Source: JACPRL01 sp035573715 (lineage in GTDB: Bacteria > Acidobacteriota > Terriglobia > Acidiferrales > 2-02-FULL-67-57). Taken from it: DNA of 64,000 bases. Where the stretch lies: NCBI GenBank assembly GCA_035573715.1, contig DATLZZ010000005.1, forward strand, positions 62,001 to 126,000, read 5' to 3'. Position numbers and translations under genes: made by a program. Shown here in pieces: positions 1-8,852 of the stretch. The notes beneath the pieces are model-generated. The model was not told the DNA's origin. It searched no databases and worked only from the letters and a program-made list of their open reading frames with translations. Every line of letters begins with the position of its first letter. Within the stretch, counting starts at the first letter, position 1.

Positions 1-354
1 ATCCGGATGCACCCCGATGCGCGCCGCCGACTTATAGGCCAGCGGCCGCACGTACAAATTGGTCCGGAAACCGTTCCGCCGCACCAGCTCCGCCGTCAGC
101 TCCACCAGCTCCGCCGGCGTGCAAGGCACGCCGATGTGCAGGATGCCCGCGTTCGCCTTCCACCGCTGGTAGTGCTCCAACGGCCGCACCAGGAACAGTT
201 CCTCCTCCTTCTCGCTCCAGTAGCCGCGGATGCCTTCAAACACGCCGGTGCCGTAGTGCAGCGCGTGGGTCAGGATGCTGACCCGCGCCTCGCCCAGCGG
301 CACAAACTGATTGTTGAACCAGACGAGGATTTCCGGATCCACTTTCGGTTTCAT
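1..354 (-). CDS. ilvE: Branched-chain amino acid aminotransferase, N-terminal part (cut by window edge)
   Basis: The reading frame opens at an ATG at 354 and runs off the left edge, giving the first 118 residues. The start MKPKVDPEILVWFNNQFVP followed by a GEARVSILTHALHYGTGVFE-type block is typical of fold-type IV PLP aminotransferases of the IlvE family, which interconvert Val/Leu/Ile and their 2-oxoacids in the cytoplasm. The start codon overlaps the stop of the upstream oxidoreductase gene as ATGA, so the two are translationally coupled. Next to a branched-chain-type 2-oxoacid:ferredoxin oxidoreductase, a role in branched-chain amino acid breakdown, or in reductive synthesis, is likely. 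The catalytic lysine lies outside the window, so activity cannot be judged. Confidence 0.88.
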   Translation of the reverse strand, partial: MKPKVDPEILVWFNNQFVPLGEARVSILTHALHYGTGVFEGIRGYWSEKEEELFLVRPLEHYQRWKANAGILHIGVPCTPAELVELTAELVRRNGFRTNLYVRPLAYKSAARIGVHPD

Positions 355-1805
355 CCTGCCTCCCTCTGGCGAGCACTCTCCCGGCCGCGCAGCAGCGCGC
401 GCCGGTCAATCTCCAGCCAGCGCTCCGACTTCACCAGTCGTTCCAGCGCCGACAAGACTTCTTCCTCCCGCAGCAGGCCGGTGGCCTCCAGCAGAGCGCC
501 CAGCAGCACGATGTTGGCCGCCCGCGGCTCGCCCAGCTCATCGGCCAGCCTGGTGAACGGCCGCGCCACCACCCGCACGTCGTCGCGGCGGCAGTCCTCC
601 GGCAGCTTCTCGCCGTTGTAGAACACCCAGCCGCCGGGCACGACGGTGGGCAGGAATTTGCGCAGCGAGGGCTCGTTCAGCGCCAGCAACACGTTGGGGC
701 GCGAGACCAGCGGCGAATCCACCGGGCCCGACGACAGCCGAACGTGGCAGTTGGAGGTCCCCGAGCGCATCTCCGGCCCATAGGACGGCAGCCAGGAAAC
801 CTCCAGCCCCGCGTCCAGGCCCGCTTCCGCCAGCAACTGTCCCAGCAGAAGCACGCCCTGACCGCCGAAGCCGGCGACTTTGATGCGGTAGTCGGTCTCG
901 CGCGCTGCCCTCGGCCCAGCCGTCGGCACCGCCGCCGGCCGGCCCGACCAGTCGCCGCCGGTTCCGAGCACCGCGGGAATCTGCCCCAGCGGAATCGGCG
1001 GCCCCGCCGCCGGCGGCCGCGGCTGCGCTTCCTTCGTCCGGTCGCGGTACACGCCCGGCGGAAACACTTTGGTCATCTCCTCGCCCACCCACTTCTGCGC
1101 CGCCACCGGCTCCATCTTCCAGATGGTGGGGCAGGGCGAGAGCACTTCCACCAGCGAGAAGCCGAGGCCCTTCACCTGGTTCTCGAGCGCGCGGCGGATG
1201 GCCTTGGCCGCCTTCATTACACCTTTGTTGTCGGCCAGCGCCACGCGCTCGAGGTAGACCGGCGCTTCCAGCGAAGCCAGCAGCTCGCAGACCCGCAGGG
1301 GGTAGCCTTCGTTGACGGCGCTGCGGCCAAAGGGCGTGGTGGTGGTCTTCTGGCCCAGCAGCGTGGTGGGCGCCATCTGCCCGCCGGTCATTCCGTAGAT
1401 GGCGTTGTTGACGAATAGGACGGTGATGTTTTCGCCGCGGTTGGCGGCGTGGACGAGTTCGGCGGTGCCGATGGCGGCCAGGTCGCCGTCGCCCTGGTAA
1501 CTGATGACAATGCTCTCGGGCCGGGCGCGCTTGGCGCCGGTGGCGACGGCGGCGGCGCGCCCGTGGGCGGCCTGGATGTTGCCGACATCGAAGTAGTAGT
1601 AGGCGAACACCGAGCAGCCCACCGGGCTGATGAGAATGGTGCGGTCCTGGATGCCGAGCTGGTCAATGGTCATCGCCAGCAGCTTGTGCACCACTCCGTG
1701 GCCGCAGCCGGGGCAGTAGTGCGTCTGGTGTTGCAGCTCCGACTTGCGGAAGTAGCTCTCGTAGAACGCTTCCGGCTTGCGGTGCGTGACCGTGTAGCTA
1801 GACAA
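351..1805 (-). CDS. 2-oxoacid:ferredoxin oxidoreductase, fused beta and gamma subunits
   Basis: This protein of about 484 residues has two parts. Residues about 15-290 form the thiamine-pyrophosphate beta subunit, with HYCPGCGHG near the N-terminus, the TPP/Mg motif GDGDLAAIGTAE and the NNAIYGMTGGQ block. Residues about 335-484 form the gamma subunit, with the KVAGFGGQGVLLLGQ start and SYGPEMRSGTS. In most organisms these are separate genes, so this is a fusion. The enzyme oxidises 2-oxoacids to acyl-CoA, CO2 and reduced ferredoxin. The chosen start is a TTG at 1805 that overlaps the alpha-subunit stop; the frame stays open upstream but there lies inside the alpha gene. Gene order ferredoxin, alpha, beta-gamma, ilvE points to the branched-chain (VOR) type, although a 2-oxoglutarate (KOR) role is possible. 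Confidence 0.85.
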   Translation of the reverse strand: MSSYTVTHRKPEAFYESYFRKSELQHQTHYCPGCGHGVVHKLLAMTIDQLGIQDRTILISPVGCSVFAYYYFDVGNIQAAHGRAAAVATGAKRARPESIVISYQGDGDLAAIGTAELVHAANRGENITVLFVNNAIYGMTGGQMAPTTLLGQKTTTTPFGRSAVNEGYPLRVCELLASLEAPVYLERVALADNKGVMKAAKAIRRALENQVKGLGFSLVEVLSPCPTIWKMEPVAAQKWVGEEMTKVFPPGVYRDRTKEAQPRPPAAGPPIPLGQIPAVLGTGGDWSGRPAAVPTAGPRAARETDYRIKVAGFGGQGVLLLGQLLAEAGLDAGLEVSWLPSYGPEMRSGTSNCHVRLSSGPVDSPLVSRPNVLLALNEPSLRKFLPTVVPGGWVFYNGEKLPEDCRRDDVRVVARPFTRLADELGEPRAANIVLLGALLEATGLLREEEVLSALERLVKSERWLEIDRRALLRGRESARQREAG

Positions 1806-2901
1806 GGGCCACCCGTCCTTCCGGCAGCGCCACCGGCGCAAAGCGCGGGGCGTGCTCGCGAACAAACTCGAAAACCTCTTCCGCGGTGGGCACATTGCCG
1901 CCGGCGCGCCCGTAGAACTCAATCGGCGTCCGGCCCTGCAAGGTCAGGCGCACGTCGTCCAGAAGTTGGCCGGTGCTCAGCTCGACCACGAAGAACGCCC
2001 GCGCCTGCTGGCTCAGTTGCAGCAGCGGCGCCACCGGAAAGGGATAAAGCGTGATGGGCCGCAGCAGGCCCCACGCCAGTCCTTCCGCCCGCGCCTGCTC
2101 CACCACCGCTTTCAGAATCCGGCCCACGATGCCGTAGCCGACCAGGACGACGTCGGCGTCTTCGGTGCGCCACAGCTCGGCGCGGGCTTCGTGCTGCTCG
2201 GCGCGGCGGTACTTGGCTTCCAGGTGGCGGATGTGTTCTTCCAGCGCGTCCGGCTCCAGGTAGATCGAAGTAATCAGGTTGCGGCGCGTCGCCGCCGTGC
2301 CTTCCACCGCCCAGGGTTTCCGCGGCGGCTGCACCACCTGGTTGGGGAATTCCACCGGCTCCATCATCTGCCCGATGTAGCCGTCGGCCAGCACCACCAC
2401 CGGGTTGCGGTAGTCATCGGCCAGGCGGAAGGCCAGCCAGGTGAGATCGAACATCTCCTGCACCGAGCTCGGCGCCAGCACCAGGGTGCGATAGTTGCCG
2501 TGGCCGCCGCCGTGGACCATCTGGTGGTAGTCGCCCTGCTCGGGGGCGATGTTCCCCAGGCCGGGCCCGCCGCGCATGATGTCGGCGATGACGCAGGGCA
2601 GCTCGGCTCCCGCCAGGTAGCTGATGCCCTCCTGCATCAGGCTCAGTCCGGGGCCGCTGGAAGCGGTCATCGCGCGCACCCCTGCCGCCGCCGCCCCGTA
2701 GACCATGTTGATGGCGGCTACTTCACTCTCCGCCTGCAAGAACGTTCCGCCCACCTGCGGCAGGTAGAGCGCCGCGGCCTCGGCGATCTCGCTGGCCGGC
2801 GTGATGGGGTAGCCGTAGAACGCCCGGCAGCCGGCCAGAATCGCGGCTTTGACGATGGCTTCGTTGCCCTTGATGAGTTGTTTGGCCACAACGCGCTCCA
2901 T
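1798..2901 (-). CDS. vorB: 2-oxoacid:ferredoxin oxidoreductase, alpha subunit (VorB/KorA-like)
   Basis: The 367-residue protein has the family signature GNEAIVKAAILAGCRAFYGY followed by PITPASEIAE near the N-terminus, then the AESEVAAINMVYGAA and TASSGPGLSLMQEG blocks that form the pyrimidine-binding side of the TPP site. A C-terminal transketolase-like domain (VLVGYGIVGRILKAVVEQA) completes it. It pairs with the downstream beta-gamma chain and the upstream ferredoxin to oxidise a 2-oxoacid with CoA. The stop overlaps the start of the beta-gamma gene. The HGNYRTLVLAPSSVQEM stretch resembles VorB more than PorA, but substrate cannot be settled from sequence alone. Confidence 0.87.
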   Translation of the reverse strand: MERVVAKQLIKGNEAIVKAAILAGCRAFYGYPITPASEIAEAAALYLPQVGGTFLQAESEVAAINMVYGAAAAGVRAMTASSGPGLSLMQEGISYLAGAELPCVIADIMRGGPGLGNIAPEQGDYHQMVHGGGHGNYRTLVLAPSSVQEMFDLTWLAFRLADDYRNPVVVLADGYIGQMMEPVEFPNQVVQPPRKPWAVEGTAATRRNLITSIYLEPDALEEHIRHLEAKYRRAEQHEARAELWRTEDADVVLVGYGIVGRILKAVVEQARAEGLAWGLLRPITLYPFPVAPLLQLSQQARAFFVVELSTGQLLDDVRLTLQGRTPIEFYGRAGGNVPTAEEVFEFVREHAPRFAPVALPEGRVALV

Positions 2902-2904
2902 GGC

Positions 2905-3174
2905 TCAGGCCGCCGCTTCCACGGCGCTGTCCTCCGGTTTCAGCGCCGCGGCGCGCAGCACGGTGATGGCGCCCGGCTCCGGGCAGACGAAGAAACAGAT
3001 TCCGCAGCCGGTGCAGCCGGCGCCGTCGTAGCTCACCGGATGCACTCCATAACGGTTGAGGGACTCGGAGAGGCGCAGCACGTGCGGCGGGCAGGCCTCG
3101 ACGCACAGCCCGCAGCCTTTGCACTCCTCCGAGTTCAGCTCCACTAGGCCCCGGTCCATTTCCGCTTTCGTCAT
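2905..3174 (-). CDS. 2x[4Fe-4S] ferredoxin subunit of 2-oxoacid oxidoreductase (VorD/KorD-like)
   Basis: This 89-residue protein carries two clusters of four cysteines, CKGCGLCVEACPP and CTGCGICFFVCPEP, the classical bacterial 2[4Fe-4S] ferredoxin arrangement. It is the delta subunit that accepts electrons from the TPP site of the alpha/beta partner. The ATG at 3174 overlaps the stop of the upstream CoA-transferase gene as ATGA. A short alanine/glutamate-rich tail follows the second cluster. The position directly ahead of the alpha gene is the usual vor/kor order. Confidence 0.88.
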   Translation of the reverse strand: MTKAEMDRGLVELNSEECKGCGLCVEACPPHVLRLSESLNRYGVHPVSYDGAGCTGCGICFFVCPEPGAITVLRAAALKPEDSAVEAAA

Positions 3175-4493
3175 GCGGCACTCTCCACAGCTACGGTCTC
3201 GGTGGCCGGCAGATAGTTCGCCTTCACCGCCCAGTACCTCAGTTCGTCCCGGAAACGCGGATGCGCAATGCGGATCAGCTCCCGCGCCCGCTCCCGCACC
3301 GACTTGCCGAACAGATAGGCCACCCCGTACTCGGTCACCACGTAGTGCACGTCGGCGCGGGTATCCACCACGCCGGCGCCGGAATCGAGCACCGGCACAA
3401 TGCGGGACACGCTGCCGTCCTTGGCGGTCGAGGGCAGGGCGATAATCGGCTTGCCGCCTTTCGAGCGCGCCGCGCCGCGAATGAAATCGGTCTGGCCGCC
3501 GAACCCGCTGTAGAACTGCCGCCCAATGGAATCCGAGCACACCTGCCCGGTCAGGTCCACCTGCAAGGCGGAGTTGATGGCCACCATCTTCTCGTTCTGC
3601 GCAATGACGAAGGGGTCGTTGACGTAGTAGACCGGGTGGAACTCGACCAGCGGGTTGTTGTCCACGAAGTCGAACACCTGCCGGCTACCCAGCACGAAGC
3701 TCACGATCATCTTGTGCGGGTGCAGCGTTTTGCGCTCGCAGGTCACCACGCCCTGGCGCACCAGCTCCACCAGGCCGTCGGAGAACATTTCGGTGTGGAT
3801 GCCGAGGTCGTTCTTGTCCCGCAGGTAGAACAGCACGGCGTCGGGGATGCCGCCGATGCCCATCTGGAGGGTCGAGCCGTCCTCGATGAGATCGGCGATG
3901 TTCCGCCCGATGGCGCGGTGCAGGTCGCTCATCGGATGCGGCGGCAGCTCGAGCAGGGGCCGGTTGGTGGGCACGAGGTAGTCGATCTCCTCCAGGCGCA
4001 GGAAGCAGTCGCCCAGCGTGCGCGGCATCTGCTGGTTTACTTCCGCCACCACCAGGCGCGCGTGCTTGGCCGCCGTCAGCGTCGTGTCGACGCCCACGCC
4101 CAGGCTGCAGAAGCCGTGCGAGTCGGGCGGCGACACCTGAATCAAGGCCACGTCCAGCGGCATCGCTCCGGTCCAGAACAGCCGCTCAATCTCGCCCAGA
4201 AAAATCGGCACGAAGTCGGCGCGCCCGGCGTTCACCGCCTCGCGCACATTCGCCCCCATGAAGAAGGCGCGGTGGCGGAAGTGGCCTTCCATTTCCGGCT
4301 TGGCGTAGTTGGCTTCGCCGAAGGTCAGCAGGTGAACGACTTCGACGTCGCGAAGCTCCGGCGCCCGCGCCGCCAGTGCCTTCGCCAGCGGCTCCGGCGT
4401 GGCGCAACCCGGATGAATGTAGACTCGATCGCCGCTCTTCACGCACCGCAGGGCTTCTTCCGCCGTGGTTTCCTTCGGCCGATGGACTCGCAT
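3171..4493 (-). CDS. Acetyl-CoA hydrolase/transferase family protein (4-hydroxybutyrate CoA-transferase-like)
   Basis: The roughly 440-residue protein has the family's N-terminal VKSGDRVYIHPGCATPEPL motif, a central GIGGIPDAVLFYL block and GFGGQTDFIRGA, which carries residues near the CoA site. The C-terminal part holds VVTEYGVAYLFGKSVRERA. Enzymes of this family move CoA between acyl-CoA and a free acid such as acetate, or hydrolyse acyl-CoA. As first gene of a ferredoxin/VOR/ilvE operon it probably captures the acyl-CoA made by the oxidoreductase and releases a branched-chain acid. ATG at 4493 is preferred to the in-frame GTG at 4499 because GGAGAG lies at ribosome-binding distance. Confidence 0.85.
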   Translation of the reverse strand: MRVHRPKETTAEEALRCVKSGDRVYIHPGCATPEPLAKALAARAPELRDVEVVHLLTFGEANYAKPEMEGHFRHRAFFMGANVREAVNAGRADFVPIFLGEIERLFWTGAMPLDVALIQVSPPDSHGFCSLGVGVDTTLTAAKHARLVVAEVNQQMPRTLGDCFLRLEEIDYLVPTNRPLLELPPHPMSDLHRAIGRNIADLIEDGSTLQMGIGGIPDAVLFYLRDKNDLGIHTEMFSDGLVELVRQGVVTCERKTLHPHKMIVSFVLGSRQVFDFVDNNPLVEFHPVYYVNDPFVIAQNEKMVAINSALQVDLTGQVCSDSIGRQFYSGFGGQTDFIRGAARSKGGKPIIALPSTAKDGSVSRIVPVLDSGAGVVDTRADVHYVVTEYGVAYLFGKSVRERARELIRIAHPRFRDELRYWAVKANYLPATETVAVESAA

Positions 4494-4816
4494 CCACACT
4501 CTCCGCAGCCGCAGACCTCAACCGCCACCTTGGGGACGAGCAATTCGCGCGCCCAAGACCGGCGCAACTGACCGGCGGCTTACGGGTTGCTTTTTCAGTC
4601 GCTTAGGCAGACGGCCGAAAAACTCCTCAGCGGCGGCAGGACAAATTGTGCGTCGGCTTCCTTCGCCAATGCGCCAAAAAGCCCAGCGGCAAACAACTCC
4701 GGCAAGCCCCCTCTCACTCCCTGCGGGCGCTTCCCCTTGAAAACCCTCAGGTTATCCCTTCAGTTTCTCCCAACCCCGCGGTGGGCGAATTGCTTGGCCT
4801 TCTAGGTGAGGTGCTT
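4494..4816. other. Divergent intergenic region
   Basis: About 320 bases separate the minus-strand CoA-transferase operon from the plus-strand pyruvate oxidoreductase gene. Both sets of promoters must lie here, but I see no convincing -35/-10 pair, sigma54 site, palindrome or riboswitch. The reading frame of the downstream gene stays open through part of this region, but nothing supports an earlier start. Confidence 0.5.
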
Positions 4817-7800
4817 ATGTCTTACTCTGAAAAGCTCGACGCCTTGATAGAAGAAGTGGCGGTTCGCCCCGGAACGCCGGCCACCACCGACGGTTCGGGC
4901 GCCGCGGTCTGGGTTGAGTCTCATATTTGTCAGGGCGCCTGCGCGTATCCGATCACGCCGTCGACGCCGATGGGCGACGGCTTCCAGGCGGAGGTGGCGC
5001 GCGGCAAGCGCAACCTGTGGGGCGAGCCGCTGTTTTTCCTTGAGCCCGAATCCGAGCACAGCTCGGCGTCGGCTTGCGAGGGCTACGCGCTGGCCGGCGG
5101 CCGCGTCACCAACTTCACCTCCGGCCAGGGCCTGGTGTTGATGAAGGAAGTCCTGCACGTCATCTCCGGCAAGCGCCTGCCGGTCGTGTTTCACGTGGGG
5201 GCTCGGGCGCTGACTTCGCAAGCGCTCAACATCCACTGCGGGCACGACGACGTGATGGCGGTGGCGGACTGCGGCTGGGGCATGCTCTTTGCCCGCAACG
5301 CCCAGGAAGTGGCCGACCTGGCCCTCATCGCCCGCCGCGCGGCGGAAGAATCCGAGACGCCCTTCTTTGTCGTTCAGGATGGCTTCCTCACTACTCACAC
5401 GGTCGAAAGCGTGCTCCTCCCCGACCCCGACCTCATGGCCGAGTTCGTCGGCGAGCCCGCTCAAAAACTCAAGCGCCTCTTCGACCCCGGCCGCCCGCTC
5501 CTCAGCGGCCCCGTCCAGAACCAGGACAGCTATATGAAGGGCAAGGTGGCCCAGCGCTACTTCTACGACCGCGTCCCCGAAGCCCTCGCCGCCGCCTTCG
5601 TCGAATACGGCCGCCTCACCGGCCGCAACTACGGTTTCCTCGACGCCTACCGCATGGAAGACGCCGAGTTCGCCCTCGTCGGCATGGGCTCGATGATGGA
5701 AACTGCCGCCGCCGCCGCCGACTGGGTGCGCCGGGAGCGCGGCCTGCGCGTCGGCGTCGTGCACGTCACCAGTTTCCGTCCCTTCCCCGGCCCCCAACTC
5801 GTCGCTCAGCTCCGCCACTGCCGGGGCATCGCGGTGCTGGAGCGCATGGACAACCCGCTGGCCCAATCCAATCCCCTCGCCGCCGAGCTCAAGGCCGCCT
5901 TCGCCGAGGCCTCCGCCGGCTCCCGCGGATATCCTTCCATCGAAGTTCTTCCCAAGTTCTTCTGCGGCATCGGCGGGCTGGGTGGGCGCGACCTGCGGCC
6001 GGGCGACTTTGTCGCCATGGCCGAGGCGGTTGCCTCGGGCGCCCAGGGCATCTTCGTTCTCGGCATCCAGCACCCGCTGGCGCTTCCGCGCCGCGTCGAC
6101 CCTGACGTCCGTCCCCCGCGCGCCTTCTCCATGCGCGGCCACTCCATCGGCGGCTTCGGCTCCGTCACCACCAACAAGGTCATCGCCACCGTGGTCGCCG
6201 ATCTCTTCGGCAAGCACGTGCAGGCGTTTTCCAAGTACGGCTCGGAGAAACGCGGCCTGCCGACGGCCTACTACCTGACCGCCGCCGACGACCACATCCG
6301 TATGCACAGCGAGCTGGCTCACGTCGACCTGGTGGCGGTGCACGACTTGAACGCGTTCGAGCAGGGCGATCCTCTGGCCGGCCTCGCTCCGGGCGGCACG
6401 GTGTTTCTGAACACCGGCAAGCCGCCCGAGCAGGTCTGGGGGTCGCTGCCGGTCGCAGCTCGGCAGCGGATCCGCCAGCTGGGCCTTCGGCTCTTTGCGG
6501 TGGACACTCTAGCCATCGCGCGAGCTCTTGCCCCGACCGCCGAGCTCAGCCTGCGGATGCAAGGCATCGCCCTGCTCGGCGTTTTCCTCCGCATCACTCC
6601 CTTCCGCGCCGAGCGCGGCTTGAGCGAAGACGACCTGTTTGCCGCCGTGGCCAAATCGCTGGAGAAGTACTTCGGCAAGCGCGGCGCTGCCGTCGTCGAA
6701 GCCAACCTCCAGGCCGTCCGCCGCGGCTATCGCGAAGTCGTCGGAGTCCCCGTTCCCGACGAGCCCGTCGCCGCTGCCAGTGAGCCTACGCTCGCCGTGC
6801 TCAACGTCAGCGTCACCGATGACGGCGACGGCCGCCCCCTGCGCCCCGAAGTTTTCTGCCGCGTGATGGCCGCCTATGCCCGCGGCGCCGAGAACGAGCT
6901 GCCCGCCGACCGCGACGTCGCCCGCAGCCTCATCCCCCCGGCAAGCGGCGCCCTCCGCGACTTCAGCCACCTCGCCCCCGAAATCCCTGAGTTCATCCCC
7001 AACCTCTGTGTCGGCTGCATGGAGTGCGTCAACCAGTGCCCCGATAGCGCCATCCGCGCCAAGGTGGTCGAGCCGGCGACCCTCGAAGCGGCGCTGGCCG
7101 CGGAAACCGATGCCGCCCTGCGCCAGCGCCTCGCTGCCCAGTTCGTCCCCACCCAGAAGTACCACACCGTGTTTGAGAAGAAGGGCGAAGTCGGCGGCCT
7201 GTTCGGTCTGGCCATCGATGCCACCAAGTGCAAAGGTTGCGGCGAATGCGTCGAAGTCTGCGGCAGCCACCAGGCCCTGAAGATGATTCCCAAGAGCGAT
7301 GAAGTTCTCGCCTGGGAAGACCGCAGCATGTCCTTCCTGCGGAGGCTCCCGGCCACGCCGGAGCGCTTCCTGAGCGAGAAGGCGCTGGGCGACATGATGC
7401 TCAGCGAAAGCGCCTGGCTCTACGCCGGCGGCGCCGGCTCCTGCATGGGCTGCGGGGAGGCCACGGCGATTCGAATGATGCTGGCGGCCACCGGCTTCGT
7501 CTACGGCGCCGAGAGCGTCGGCCTCGTCGCCGCCACCGGCTGCAACACCGTCTTCGGCTCAACCTATCCCTACAACCCCTACGCCGTGCCGTGGACGAAC
7601 TCGCTGTTTGAAAACGCCGCCACCGTCGCCATGGGCATCCGCGGGCGCTGGGATCAGCTCGGCTGGCAAGCCAAGCGCCTCTGGGTGCTGGGCGGCGACG
7701 GCGCCCTCTACGACATCGGCTTCCAGGCGCTCTCCCGCATGCTGGCTTCGGGGATGGACATCAAAGTCCTCGTCCTCGACACCCAGGTCTACTCCAACAC

Positions 7801-8365
7801 CGGCGGGCAGGCTTCCGGCGCCACCTTCCTGGCGCAAGAAGCCAAGATGGCCGCCTTCGGCCCCGGCGGCCCCGGCAAGGTGGAGCGGCGCAAAGAGTTG
7901 GGTCTGATTGCCATGATGCACCCCGATGTCTACGTCGCCCAGACCACTGCGGCGCACATCAATCATTTCTATCGTTGCGTGCTGGAGGCCAACGCGTTCC
8001 CCGGCCCCGCGGTCATCATCGTCTACAGCCCTTGCATGCCGGAGCACGGCATCGGCGACGACCAGGCCGCGCACCAGGCCAAGCTGGCGGTCGAAACCCG
8101 CGCCTTCCCGCTCTTCATCTACGACCCGCGCAAAGGCGAGTCGCTGCGCGAGCGGCTCGACCTCAAGGGCAACCCCGCCCTCAAGGACGACTGGTACGTC
8201 CATCCCAAGACCAACCAGCCCGTTGATTTCGTCACCTTCGCCCGCAGCGAAGGCCGCTTCCGCCACCACTTCGCGAAGGGCGAGCCCTCGGCGGCGCTGC
8301 TGGCGGGGCGCGACGACCGCTTGAAGAACTGGCGGCTGCTCCAGCAACTGGCCGGTTTGAGATGA
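4817..8365 (+). CDS. nifJ: Pyruvate:ferredoxin (flavodoxin) oxidoreductase
   Basis: This 1182-residue single-chain enzyme has the usual NifJ length and order. Residues about 20-400 form the TPP-binding domain (GACAYPITPSTPMGD, EPESEHSSASACEGYALAGG). A gamma-like domain follows with RGHSIGGFGSVTTNK. Two [4Fe-4S] motifs lie near residues 730 and 805 (CVGCMECVNQC, CKGCGECVEVC). The C-terminal TPP domain carries SCMGCGEA near 876 and GGDGALYDIGFQA near 960. It decarboxylates pyruvate to acetyl-CoA and reduces ferredoxin, or runs in reverse. The ATG at 4817 has GGTGAGGTG just upstream; the frame is open further 5' but lacks homology there. It stands divergent from the 2-oxoacid oxidoreductase operon, giving two ferredoxin-linked 2-oxoacid enzymes side by side. 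Confidence 0.95.
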   Translation: MSYSEKLDALIEEVAVRPGTPATTDGSGAAVWVESHICQGACAYPITPSTPMGDGFQAEVARGKRNLWGEPLFFLEPESEHSSASACEGYALAGGRVTNFTSGQGLVLMKEVLHVISGKRLPVVFHVGARALTSQALNIHCGHDDVMAVADCGWGMLFARNAQEVADLALIARRAAEESETPFFVVQDGFLTTHTVESVLLPDPDLMAEFVGEPAQKLKRLFDPGRPLLSGPVQNQDSYMKGKVAQRYFYDRVPEALAAAFVEYGRLTGRNYGFLDAYRMEDAEFALVGMGSMMETAAAAADWVRRERGLRVGVVHVTSFRPFPGPQLVAQLRHCRGIAVLERMDNPLAQSNPLAAELKAAFAEASAGSRGYPSIEVLPKFFCGIGGLGGRDLRPGDFVAMAEAVASGAQGIFVLGIQHPLALPRRVDPDVRPPRAFSMRGHSIGGFGSVTTNKVIATVVADLFGKHVQAFSKYGSEKRGLPTAYYLTAADDHIRMHSELAHVDLVAVHDLNAFEQGDPLAGLAPGGTVFLNTGKPPEQVWGSLPVAARQRIRQLGLRLFAVDTLAIARALAPTAELSLRMQGIALLGVFLRITPFRAERGLSEDDLFAAVAKSLEKYFGKRGAAVVEANLQAVRRGYREVVGVPVPDEPVAAASEPTLAVLNVSVTDDGDGRPLRPEVFCRVMAAYARGAENELPADRDVARSLIPPASGALRDFSHLAPEIPEFIPNLCVGCMECVNQCPDSAIRAKVVEPATLEAALAAETDAALRQRLAAQFVPTQKYHTVFEKKGEVGGLFGLAIDATKCKGCGECVEVCGSHQALKMIPKSDEVLAWEDRSMSFLRRLPATPERFLSEKALGDMMLSESAWLYAGGAGSCMGCGEATAIRMMLAATGFVYGAESVGLVAATGCNTVFGSTYPYNPYAVPWTNSLFENAATVAMGIRGRWDQLGWQAKRLWVLGGDGALYDIGFQALSRMLASGMDIKVLVLDTQVYSNTGGQASGATFLAQEAKMAAFGPGGPGKVERRKELGLIAMMHPDVYVAQTTAAHINHFYRCVLEANAFPGPAVIIVYSPCMPEHGIGDDQAAHQAKLAVETRAFPLFIYDPRKGESLRERLDLKGNPALKDDWYVHPKTNQPVDFVTFARSEGRFRHHFAKGEPSAALLAGRDDRLKNWRLLQQLAGLR

Positions 8366-8390
8366 ATCGCTGGGTGAGGAAGGAGGAGTT

Positions 8391-8828
8391 ATGCAATTAG
8401 CGACCGTAATGGATTCCGTGGTGAAAGAACACGGCGAACTGCACGAGCGGCTGGGGAAATGGGAGAAAACGCTCGGCCGGCTGACTGGAGGCACCTTCTT
8501 CCAGGCCCGCACGGCGCTGGAGCAGCTCTGGCGACTGGTCCCCTACTTCGAGGAAGAGTTGCCGCGGCACTTCCGGCGCGAGGAGTCCGATCTGTATCCG
8601 TCGATGAAGGAAGGCTACCCCGCCACGGCGGAGGCGCTGAAACGGTTCGCGACTGAGCACGCCGAGCTGCTGCGGCTGTGGAAGGACTACCGCGGCGAGC
8701 TGCTCTACTCCGACGCCATCGGGGAAACCCATCGGCTGCGCGAGCTGGGCGTTGAGCTCATCGCGCGGCTGCGGCAGCACATGCAGGACGAAGAGCTCGA
8801 GATGGTGGCTCTGAGCCGCCAGAAGTAG
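8391..8828 (+). CDS. Hemerythrin-like HHE-domain protein
   Basis: This 145-residue, all-helical protein has the spaced histidine/glutamate pattern of hemerythrin HHE domains: VVKEHGELHERL, HFRREESDLYP, ATEHAELLRLW and LRQHMQDEELEM. Such domains bind a di-iron centre and sense or carry O2, NO or iron, or protect Fe-S enzymes. An AGGAGG-type ribosome-binding site precedes the ATG. It lies 25 bases after the pyruvate oxidoreductase gene and 24 before a second HHE gene, suggesting one transcript and possible oxygen protection of the oxygen-sensitive enzyme. The function is inferred from family only. Confidence 0.8.
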   Translation: MQLATVMDSVVKEHGELHERLGKWEKTLGRLTGGTFFQARTALEQLWRLVPYFEEELPRHFRREESDLYPSMKEGYPATAEALKRFATEHAELLRLWKDYRGELLYSDAIGETHRLRELGVELIARLRQHMQDEELEMVALSRQK

Positions 8829-8852
8829 CTTCGAAAAACGGAAGGAGGAACC

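Noticed and set aside
4802..6343. 513-residue minus-strand open frame inside the pyruvate oxidoreductase gene
   Set aside because: It mirrors the codon pattern of the sense gene, rich in His/Gly/Arg, with no domain.
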